The notes under the pieces: generated by a model
The model's database searches: none
The model's input: the letters and a program-made list of their open reading frames with translations, nothing else
What the model was told of the DNA's origin: nothing
Source: Lenisia limosa
Lineage: Eukaryota > Breviatea
DNA length: 44,349 nt
Assembly (NCBI GenBank): GCA_001655205.1
Contig: LPNZ01011015.1
Coordinates: 1 to 44,349, forward strand
Direction of reading: 5' to 3'
Program-made: the position numbers and the translations under genes
In this document: positions 1-14,700 of the stretch, piece after piece
Layout of the letters: each line of letters starts with the position of its first letter
Numbering within the stretch: position 1 is the stretch's first letter

Positions 1-290
1 ATCACAGTGACAATGTTAAAGACTGGGCTTGAACAAAAATATTCCGTAAGGAATAAGGAAAAATAACTAAAATATTAAATAAAATATTCTGTTAGGAATC
101 AGTAGAAATAACTAAATATTTTGTCAGGGAATGAGTAAAAATAACTAAAATATTAACAAAAATATTCTGTCAGGGAATGAGTAAAAATAACTAAAATATT
201 AACAAAAATATTCTGTCAAGAATGAGTAAAAATAACTAAAATATTAACTAAAATACCCAAGAATGAGTGAAAATAACTACAATATTCTGT
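1..290. repeat. degenerate AT-rich minisatellite
   Basis: About six imperfect copies of a 40-46-bp unit. Each copy holds AAATATTCTGTCAGGGAATG followed by AGTAAAAATAACTAAAATATTAAC, with point changes and small indels. It lies downstream of the last visible exon of the minus-strand coiled-coil gene, so it is intronic or 3' flanking. The spacing is too irregular, with no distinct spacers, for a CRISPR array. Confidence 0.85.
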
Positions 291-3200
291 ATTTATAGTA
301 CATTAATAAACACGCAATGTAATTGCTGTATTCAACATACCCGATCTCTCCTGGTCAAGGGCAGTTCGAAGAGACTCCAGCTGCAAAATAATTTGACTGC
401 ATCGGTATTCAAAACAAAATAACAGCATTGAAAGAGCCGATACATACAGTTAACCCAGCCTTGATGTTACTAGACAAACATGAGCGCAACATACCTGTTG
501 CTTTTGATTTGAGAGCTCGCGAGTGTCTGTTTCATGCTGCTCAGCAAAGCGGCGAAGAGAGTCCTGGAGAGTATAAGGAATGACAATGACAGTATCACAC
601 ACACAATATTGTTTAAATTACTCGGCATTTCAGCAAAACATAGAATAGTCTAGCAGAATTGGGGTACCTCCAGTGTGGTTGTGGTCCGGATCATTTCGTG
701 CCTCTCAGTCTCAAGGCTCTTACGCTGATCAAGCAGCTTCTTCTCCANNNNNNNNNNNNNNNNNNNNNNNNNNNNNNNNNNNNNNNNNNNNNNNNNNNNN
801 NNNNNNNNNNNNNNNNNNNNNNNNNNNNNNNNNNNNNNNNNNNNNNNNNNNNNNNNNNNNNNNNNNNNNNNNNNNNNNNNNNNNNNNNNNNNNNNNNNNN
901 NNNNNNNNNNNNNNNNNNNNNNNGAGAAGTGACACAACGAATATGATCAACCAGAAAGGATTCAGAATTCAAGAATCTGTCCATCAAACATCAAGAAATC
1001 TCGTTTTTTTATAATTTTATCCGTTCGACATCACTGTACCAGTGGCAGCACACCTCATTCATTTTCTTCTGCAGGTTATCGATAGAAGCAGAAGACGTTG
1101 TGACTCTGTTCATCAAAGTATCCAGAGCATCCCCTGCGAGTGTTACTTGTGCACATGGATAGGGCAATCAGTAAAAGCTATACATCTGTCCAAGGCTATC
1201 ATAAAAGGATTGATGCTTTTCATGAAGAGAGATCAAAAAAAAAAAAAATCGTCAGAGGTTACAGTCCAAAAAAGAGATTCCCTTTTTTCGATCCAGGCGC
1301 ATGTAAGCTGATAGAGGAACAGAGACCCCCACACCAAAGTTGGCCTGTCCGCGGACTAAGTTCACCTCTTGCTGCGCGGCTTCTTTGATAGCCGTTATGC
1401 TCTGTTGATGCTGCAACTCCTGAACATGTCAAATATCACTATGACTATTACCTACTTATCCTGTCATTAATATGCCACATCCCCCACCTTGGCAGCTATG
1501 ACCTCGGCATGAAGGTTCTTGAGATGGCTGATTTCCCTCTGGTGCCTCTCATGCGTTTCGTCGGTTTTCGACCGCATTTGTCTTTCGAACTTCTCCTCAG
1601 CCAAGGCCACTTCCGACTTGATCTGTGCGAAGGTAAGTGCAAATAAAGTCTCAGAACGGCGACAGGGTTAAACAAAACAAGCGTAATTCAGACAGACCAG
1701 TAGGAAGTATAAAATAAGCAAACCATTACAAAATAATCAACATTGAAAAACAATAGAAGGTACACCAACTCACTTTCGCATGGTTCTGTGTTCGATGTGT
1801 CTCAGACTCCTTGAGCTGAAATGGTGAGATTGGCTCTATGGCCGTTCTAAGACATCTTCGATAAAATCTTATTGGGCTGTAGTCAAGCCAATGCACAGTT
1901 ACAAGTATAATACCAACAACATGTGACCTTCTCACCTTTGTTCTTAACCCCTCAATGGTGGTGGTGAGGGCCACAATCTCAGTTTTGTGCTCACTGACTT
2001 GCGATGTCTGAAGTTATCAGCAGCCTGCTTGACAGGTGCTCATCGTGGTAAATACAACATCAGAAAGTAGGTAACATTAGATGAAACAACATGTTCCTTT
2101 GAGTTTCCCAAAAGACCCACAATTCTGTCTTCGTACTGGACGGATAACCCTGTGATGTTGGTCTGGTGTTGGCGTTGAAGGCTTCAAAATGTCAAAAGAA
2201 AACGTAGAATACGTAAAAAGAAACAGATTGGTCAGGAATGGCACGTTGAATAGAGAAAGAGAGAACAAACCTGTCGTTTTCATTACGGAGTCTGCGAATG
2301 GTTTCCCGAGCCTCCTCCAAACTTGACCTGAAGGGTGTCAATACTGAGAGAGTAGCAACTTGCATTTTATTTCATTTTGTCAGGTTTAGTTTTCCTTTTC
2401 ATTGTGTAATAAAATATCAACAGTATTATTCTATTGCCATGCGACCCACTGCATGGACTGGAGGTCTGCACGGAGACGATCGTTTGTCCCTTGTACGTGG
2501 GCTATAGTGGAGTGCTCCGCTGTGTGGATGATGAAGGTACGATGGTAATATTAATTCCAGACGTGGGTCCGATGTGATCCGTAATATGTCACTATGATAT
2601 TCTACTTGCTACTCTTTGTACATTTGATATTCGACAGCTAAATCAGATATTTGCTAAAGTCTAGCAGAGAAACAAGATATGATGAGCAGATGACCAGAGA
2701 AAGATGGTATGATAAGCAGATGGCCAGAGCAAGATGATTTGATGAGCATACCAGTTCCAGTGTTCCGCTGGGGAGACGGGACAAGTTCGTGGACTGTAAC
2801 ATGAGTACACCAAAACAAAAGCATAGTAGATTAGCTTATTTCTTAATAATAGTCGATAGTGATACCATAGGAATAATAAAAAAATATCTTAACCAGAACC
2901 CACCCGGTGGTTGCCCGGTTCTTGCCGGTGTCTCAGCTCTCTGGGGGCTTCGTGATGGCTCTGATGGCTTGTCCGCGGGCTTCCGATTGGACCTTGAAGC
3001 GGCCACCGCAGTGCCGGCGGCTCCAACTGCCACGCCAGTAACAAGGGCCCCGGCAACCAATTTATCGTTATCTGGGGGTGAGAAAGGGGAGGGAGTGCTG
3101 AGTAAAAAGCTCCAGATTAATAGCAGCTTAACCATGCTGTTGTCCCAATAAAGCCAACCGGACTCCTCTGAGTAGCCTTGGTCGGATTGTTCACTGGCAG

Positions 3201-5713
3201 ACTATACAAGTAAATTCGGCTCTGAGAATTGCAAGGAAATCCGGTGAGAATTCCGAACTGCAACACCCAGCTTACCGATGGAGGCGAGTTTTGGAGATGT
3301 CGTCTTTTCTCCTCAACCCGCAGCTTCATTCGCCCGACATGAGGGTGCATGGACTAAAATGTGATGCTTTATATTGGGCTAATATCATTATCTCGTTATT
3401 ATTCAAGGGTTCTTGCAAAATATTTCCAGTTCAAGATAAGAGTGCTTGAAAACACGGCGAGATGCACAAACCTGGATTTCTCCCGTCTTTGAGTTGACGA
3501 AGTCATCCCCATCAGCCTTCCAAGGAAAGGGCAGTGTAGACTTTGCTGCAATTTCAGCTAGGTATACGAGGGGGCGATCTTCCTAGAATGGAGTTAAAAA
3601 AACAAGGGCAAAAGCAAGAGGATAAAAAAAAAAACTCCATAAAAAATAAAAATAGGAAATGAACTGAGAAATCACCAAAAATGGCTACTTTTCAGGCTTG
3701 GGCCAAGCGGAACCTGCACTCACTTTTTTTTGGGGGTCAATGTCAAGCCATGTACACCATCGGTCAAAAATGGACTGGTTGATGAGAAGGCGCACAGCAC
3801 GGAGACCAAGTACACAAAGTAGATAACACGAGTACACAACAAATCACCACCATGACTCCTTTAATCGCAAAATGACGGTCATACATATCCCGCCCGTTCA
3901 TATCATCCCCTCGTTCCAGGCCTCCATGAGCAGTTTATGCAATGAAGTTGGCAAATACAATTACTCCCCATCACCAACCGTTGTGCCTGCTGTGAGGGGT
4001 CTTGAGGGTTCACGCCTAGGGAGTAAGGTAAAATGCGCTACGCAAACCCACTCTATAATATTTCGTCAATTTGTCATATCTACAAAGGCACCCATCACCC
4101 CCATACGACATGGTACCCGGGGACATGTTTGTTGAATGTTGGGGGGAGTACGGCTGGTGGCCTNNNNNNNNNNNNNNNNNNNNNNNNNNNNNNNNNNNNN
4201 NNNNNNNNNNNNNNNNNNNNNNNNNNNNNNNNNNNNNNNNNNNNNNNNNNNNNNNNNNNNNNNNNNNNNNNNNNNNNNNNNNNNNNNNNNAGATTAATTC
4301 ATAAATCCATAAAGAGCAAGAGGAAGCCCTGGCTTGATTTTCATAAGATGTTAATCCTTGCAATGCTACCGAAGAAACCCAAGCTTACCGCGATATGCTG
4401 GAGTTGGAGAAAGAGGAGGCGAACCAAAGTCACTGTCTGTATCGTAAGCAAAAAGAACAACCATCATGAGTCCGAATGATATACTTTTTCACGCTTTTAT
4501 ATTTCATTTTCCAAAACATTCCATATATTTAACCCCGTGTACCTTCATCTCCTTGACTGAGTGGGGATGGTGGAGAAAGTGCACGCGATGAAGAGGGGAA
4601 GTTGCGGCTGACAAATGAGTACAATAGCTGTCAAAACAATCGACTATGAAGCCAGCCCAAACACTTTAACATCTTGAATGATTACCATACCGTGGGAGAG
4701 TCGGGCCGCCTGGAGCCTTTTTAGGTACAGCATCTTCTTCATCAATGGACGAGGCTAGGGAGGTAACGACTTTGGGAAACAAAAAATCAGCCTAAAATAC
4801 GGGGGGCACGGTCACCACATGTTAACATGATTCATGACAACTATGAACATTCCAAAATGTCTTCTTTCCAAGCCCCACTCGAGAGGTCTAATGGGCTGGA
4901 TCCAACTCGAGGCTTATAGGCATATTGCGAGGGGTTTTTCTGGGAACTGGGAGGGATGAAACATGAAACATGGGGGGAAAAGTCGTTCTTGGGAACAGTG
5001 CAAGGTATAGAAACGTCAATAAAGCCCTATTCCGTTTCAGTTTTCTCAGAAATCAGGCGCTCACCTTATCTTATTAGAGTCGAAGGCGCCCATGAGCTCG
5101 TCATCCTCGTTGTCCGGGGTGAAGGTCTGGAGGGTATGGCGGGTCAACAGAGACCCCAAAAAAACGTTACAAAAAACATAAAATAATAACAAATAGAGCC
5201 CACTAAGAACAATAGACCAATTTGCTTAAATCCATCAGAAAATAAACCCACCAAAGATGTCGCAACCCTTTTTGAATTCCAACACCCACGGTATTTCCTT
5301 CGCCATGGTTAAACCGGCCAGCTGACTGCCTAGCAAGACCCTTGTTTTGACCAAATCTGTGAGAGGTGAAAACAGCCCGCAAGCATTCTCCTCATCTGCT
5401 ATATTAATTCAGATTAGTTTAATATTACCCAGCATCAAGATGAGAGATCAACAAAAACACAAACATAAGGGGAACATGATCAATAGCAGTTAGAGACTTA
5501 GGTAATTGAGCAGTAAGAAAGAAACACTCAGATCTCATATTAGTTATTTGTAGTTATATAAAAGGTATGAAACAAGGTTGATTACCAGAAGAGAGCCTGT
5601 TCTTCTGCCCAAAACTTACTGTCTTCTTCCAAATCGTGGCCGATCTTCAATATCGTCACTGTAAGCTATTTATATTAGAATAATGTTAAGGATCACGCGA
5701 AACACCTACCCAT
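1..5713 (-). CDS. CEP164-like WW-domain and coiled-coil protein (3' end outside window)
   Basis: Likely a basal-body or centriole distal-appendage type protein. The start is a four-base exon (ATGG, 5710-5713) whose phase joins 5620-5658. Further exons: 5252-5398, 5065-5126, 4691-4754, 4543-4607, 4389-4436, 3724-3774, 3472-3582, 3276-3353, 2904-3071, then a series of short heptad-rich exons leftward (near 2460-2510, 2286-2330, 1935-1990, 1786-1820, 1490-1630, 1370-1425, 1068-1130, 670-748, 498-580). The N-terminus is acidic, then Ser/Pro-rich. Exons 3276-3774 read WLDIDPQKK, LVYLAEIAAK, LPFPWK, then FVNSKTGEIQSMHP, the order of the CEP164 WW region. The second WW tryptophan is replaced. A Gly/Ala/Val hydrophobic stretch (LVAGALVTGVAVGAAG) follows, then coiled coil rich in Glu, Arg and Gln. 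Gaps at 748-923 and 4164-4290 hide exons. Two adjacent genes are not excluded. Confidence 0.6.
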
Positions 5714-5965
5714 TGTAGAGCTATTTGTTTCCAATTTTACATATTCTGAGAAAAAGTAGCTCTTTTGTGTAGTCTGCTGTCTGTTTTAGAACCTGATAAA
5801 CTTTAAATAGTGATTACCGCTGCGATATCTAGCTATCTAGCAATCTAGCAATCTGGTCTGGCTTCGGTTTTTTTAAAAAAAAAGAGAAAAAAAGTTTCGT
5901 ATTTTTTAGAAGCCGAAATTGCATTTAATAAATCGTTTTTTCTTCAGTCGTTTTTCAAGTTCAAA
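5714..5965. promoter_or_regulatory. divergent intergenic promoter region
   Basis: 252 bp separate the start codons of the CEP164-like gene (-) and the RAB5IF-like gene (+). The segment is AT-rich with A/T homopolymers near 5870-5900 and a short CTAGC/AATCTAG repeat near 5828-5850. It presumably carries both promoters; no defined element was recognised. Confidence 0.4.
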
Positions 5966-6914
5966 ATGGCAAAGGAAAGCAAGAATAAGAAGACCGAGGA
6001 AGTCCCCCTGTTCAAGAAGGCTTTTATGATGGGGCAAAAGTGGACAGATGTATTGGGGGGCATAATTCAATTTCAACATCGTAATGATATCTCTTGTTTA
6101 CTCATCAGGAGGAGCTACGGGACGTGTCATACTGGGTGAAGCAGCCAATCATTGCCATGATTGGCATTGTCTTTGGGCTTATTGGCTACCAAGGAGCAAT
6201 GGGATTCACCATGTAGGCGGTGTTTACAAACGGTTTGTTTTCACACATCTTCAGCACCGCCTTCTTGATGTACAACTTCTTCGAGCTCTATCTGAGGTTC
6301 CTTGGAGTTGACCCTTCTACTCTCACTGGTATGTGTATCGGGGAGCAGTTACATTAATATGAAACACTCTTAGCTAAGACAATAGCTTTCATTTGATGGT
6401 TTTTGGGCAACCTTGGATTTCTATTGCTACAGTTGTTTTTGTTTTAGTAATAAGGAAAATAGAAAGTAGTGTCATATGCCACTAAGCGGTAATATCAAAA
6501 TTAGACTCCAATGTAACAGCCCCCAAGTTTGCATGTTTGCATAATTGCTGTATTTCGAATAATGGAAAGAGGCTCTAGAGTAGTGGCCCCAGGTTTATTG
6601 TCTGTTTTGTTGTAATATTTGGTGTTTATTTATTATTACCCCCTAATGTACACCAGAGGACGGATCAACATTTCTCTACGCCAAAGAGGGAGGCATGACT
6701 TCCTTTGCCCTCTTCGTGGTAAGTGGCTCTCTTATCGCTGAACTGCTTCTCTCCATAACATCTCTGCTACAATTATGTTGAGTTCGTCTTCTCCATCCTG
6801 CATAAACTCACTACACACCAAAGTTATTGTCAGCTTTAACTCTCCCAGCTGGCGTGGGGGGTGACGTTCACAATGATGCACCATTCGACTGATTTTATTC
6901 TTCCGTTTTTTTAA
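5966..6914 (+). CDS. RAB5IF/OPTI-type ER membrane protein (Rab5ip family)
   Basis: A small multi-pass ER protein related to RAB5IF (OPTI), which in animals partners TMCO1 in the GEL complex at the ribosome-associated translocon and shares the Rab5ip fold with EMC6. Five exons: 5966-6049, 6109-6212, 6255-6328, 6657-6718, 6849-6914. The basic N-terminus (MAKESKNKK) is followed by ELRDVSYWVKQPIIAMIG, matching the family's amphipathic-to-TM1 start, then a Gly-rich turn and TM2 (FLMYNFFELYLRFLGVD). The hallmark EGGMTSFALFV precedes the last TM (LAWGVTFTMMHH). The intron at 6213-6254 is only 42 bp and contains an in-frame TAG, so an unspliced reading looks broken. Joined length is about 130 residues, normal for the family. 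The family call is firm; the partner complex is inferred. Confidence 0.85.
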
Positions 6915-7230
6915 TACTGCCATGGTCATTTAGTGAAGCCTACAAGAGATGGCAGTTTTTATTACTGTGAAGAAGTAGACTGTTTCTCAGCTGAACAAGA
7001 TGTTCAGTAATATATTATGTGTTTATTGATGTGGCCAAGTGAATGAGTCGAAGGAGTGTTCACCCTAGTGAGTATTTTGTAGTTTTTTCTAGAATAGATA
7101 GGGACATGCAGCAGCAGCAGAGAGTAGAAAAGGGGGTATAAAAACCAGCAGTTCGTGGTCCAAAGTATCGCCTTTTAGCTTTGACAAATTTCGGCTCAAG
7201 CCTTTTATACCATTTTAGCTTGCCGCAAAT
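6915..7230. other. intergenic region, no gene seen
   Basis: 316 bp between two co-directional genes. No ORF or RNA gene was recognised. It presumably holds the 3' UTR of the RAB5IF-like gene and the promoter and 5' UTR of the helicase. A CAG repeat of four units lies near 7111. Confidence 0.5.
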
Positions 7231-11672
<4,442 letters not shown>

Positions 11673-11746
11673 AGTTATGTTATGGTTAATACAGGTCTTT
11701 TAGAGTTTTTACATGGGAAACAGTTTACATTGGATATCGGAAACAC
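11673..11746. other. convergent intergenic spacer
   Basis: 74 bp separate the stop of the helicase (+) from the stop of TOP3B (-). The two 3' UTRs are probably very short or overlap. No clear polyadenylation signal is recognised. Confidence 0.5.
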
Positions 11747-14700
11747 TTAAATATATCTACCTCTGCCGCCGCGTGAGCCTCTACTGGCCCCACCGCGCCC
11801 CCTGCCCCGGCTGCTAAACTTGACCTCCGCGTGCCTGCGAAAAACATTAGGTAAAACAATACAATCAAAACATGGGCGTTGAGTGTACATGAAGTGGAGA
11901 TCACCCTCCCACCATGCTCGACAATACTGCGACAGGAACGAGTCGCAATTCACACATGCTGGAAAAGTAAGCAAACATCGAGATGGTTACCTTTGACTTT
12001 GGTGAGCCCTAGGGGGTGTGGCGTCTTTTGTTCGCTGAATCGCACAATCACCTTTTTGGCATGACAATCATCACACACAGTCTTCGAGACCCTGTATATG
12101 TATTATGTCATGAGAATAGCACGAGGGGTATTGTATGTATGTATGTATAAGTTGGAAAAGCTGAAGATATATAAATATTATGTAGTAATCATATATCGAT
12201 ATGCATATCGAGGGTTTAGATTCAATGTTATTCTCCGTTCAACATAGACTCTAAGAAATTATAGACAATTTACAGCTTCCATAGACCAGAGACTTGATAC
12301 TAACCCACGTGACAGAAGACGCGGCAGAAGGCAGGGACACCACAACGTTACAATTGTTACACTCCATGCGTAGCTTTGCCGCCGCCTTAGACGTGAGATT
12401 CCACATTGAAGGAATACAAAGCGGACACTGTTTGCAAGGTTTTATCAAACATAATAAATAAGATTTTGGACATGTGTTGATATTTGAGTTTAGACAACCA
12501 GGCTCTATTTATCGATCCTCCACCCACACTGTTGACAGCCAGATAGCCAGTCGGGCATTCGGGGCAGGTGGCGACGGCGTTGGACGCAAGACTGTACTCA
12601 CAGGTGGGGTGCGGACAGTGACAACAAGCCATGCCTAATGAGAGTCAAGGTATCATGTAGTCTGGAACTGACAACTTTGTAAGGCCTTCCTATGATAATA
12701 TCCTGACGATCTACTATACTGTCCTGAAATCCCTGAGAGAATACTGCCCAATTACCGGGACCAATGTCTTCAAACGGGGGGTTGTTGTAGCAACATCTAC
12801 ATAGGCTTGAGCAAAGAGGATGTTTATATCGTTAATTACTACATAATATATGGTATCATATGATATGATTGATATTGGATGATAGAGTGAATCTTACGGG
12901 TGTGAATCTTACGGGCAGAGTGGGGTTTCTTTTGAAGTGCAATGAAGCAGCAACTGGAAGCCGTCCAAGGGGCATTTATTCTCCTAGAAGGGTGTTAGGG
13001 TCAGAGAAACGTATCTCTCAAAAAATTTATAATCTTCCAAATAGTGAAAAGAATAACCAACGAAATACAAAAGAGCCCCCAATTACATTGTACAGTTTGA
13101 CTGTTCCAATTGGAGGCAAGTTGTACGTTTCATTGCAAGTCATACAGTGCAATCTTTGGGGCCTAGTGCTGGGTAAAAAGGGGAAGCACTCGACGAAAAA
13201 GCAGAAACGTAAATGACCTGCTATCAAGTCCGACAAGCGCCCACCTTTGTTCAATGAAATTGAGAAATCTTCGACATTTGCCGCATCTCGAATAGGCCTT
13301 CCCTACAACGATAAGAACCAGAAAAACGTTCAGGGTATATCATGTGTTAGAATACACCCTGAAAAGCTTACCGGTTTCGGCAAGAGGAGAGAAGTGGGCG
13401 GAAAAAAGAGCATCCATCTTTTTGACCTACATAATAAGCAGATTTTCATTGTCAAATCACAAACTAATCATAATAAGAGGAACATTGAAATAAATATTCA
13501 AATTTTATCCACATTCCTTTGGAAAGGGAGGCTTGGACCTACATTGGCCACGAAGTAGAGGAACTTCTCTTTGAATGTATTGAGAATGTGGGCAAGAACC
13601 GCATCCTGATGAAGTGAAAATCATATTCTTGCTCCTGTGTAATACAACATCAGCAGCAGACACCACTAAAAATTGCCAGATCATACTGTTTGGTCTTTTT
13701 CACATGTGCATAATACCATTTTCCGCAAATGGTACGACCTCATATCCACTCATACAATAATTGACCCACATCTCTGATACCCTCGGATGAACTCTCATGC
13801 TATCCATTGTTTCGACTCAAAAGTCAGTTATATGATCAGATACTCCCCCCCCCCCCCNNNNNNNNNNNNNNNNNNNNNNNNNNNNNNNNNNNNNNNNNNN
13901 NNNNNNNNNNNNNNNNNNNNNNNNACGTAGGATCGAATCCTTCAATGCGTCAAATGGAACCAAGAACGCACGCGAAAAGAGAAAAAAAAAAGAAAGAGCC
14001 AGCATACGTGGGTAACACTAGTTCAGGGTCAATGATATGGTATCCCTTTGCGAGACAAATGCCAAGAGTGGAGGGGATGACCAATCGGTTACTTCCTTCA
14101 ATAGCCACCTGCAGAATTAAAAAGGAGCAACAGAGAGGCTTTTAAGCTAACGCGGATTTGGTAACGCAAGGGAAGCATGGATTATTGATGCAAAGGATTA
14201 TTAGTTCACCACCCCCAAACATAGTTTCTGTTTGTGATTGTGTTGATATGGACGGGGATGGAGGCGTCAGTTCCAATTCCATTTTGCTCCATCTTTATTG
14301 GGTTTGGTAACAAATTAAAAAAACTGGATCGAGACTTTAACCTCTTGTATAACAACACAAAAGGAAAGGAAAGGAAAGGAGAGAATACATTACAAAAACA
14401 CTATCCATATTAGCAACTTTCAAATAGTATGAATTAGTGCACATCACCAATTTACCTTGTCGATGAGGTCAGATTCAGTCAGGTACTCCGGAGGCGCTGT
14501 ATTTCCCGCCTTAATGTCCACTCCAGTTAGTCGCACCGTGGAGCCCTGAGGGTCATTACTGTCCCTAATGGACCAAAGACTCGTCCACCCTGAGAACAAC
14601 AGAAGAGGAGCCCTGGTTAATAAAAAGGCCAAAATTGTGGAATTGTATCAAAAAAGTTATTTCGGAAATTCTCTTGATCCGAAACTTCAGCGCTGCTGCA

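Noticed and set aside
1-290. CRISPR-like repeat array
   Set aside because: Copies are contiguous and degenerate with no unique spacers, in a eukaryotic intron-rich setting.
6109-6327. In-frame TAG suggesting a pseudogene or a stop-reassigned genetic code in the RAB5IF-like gene
   Set aside because: A GT...CAG intron of 42 bp removes it and restores the family alignment; other genes end at ordinary TAG, TAA and TGA codons.
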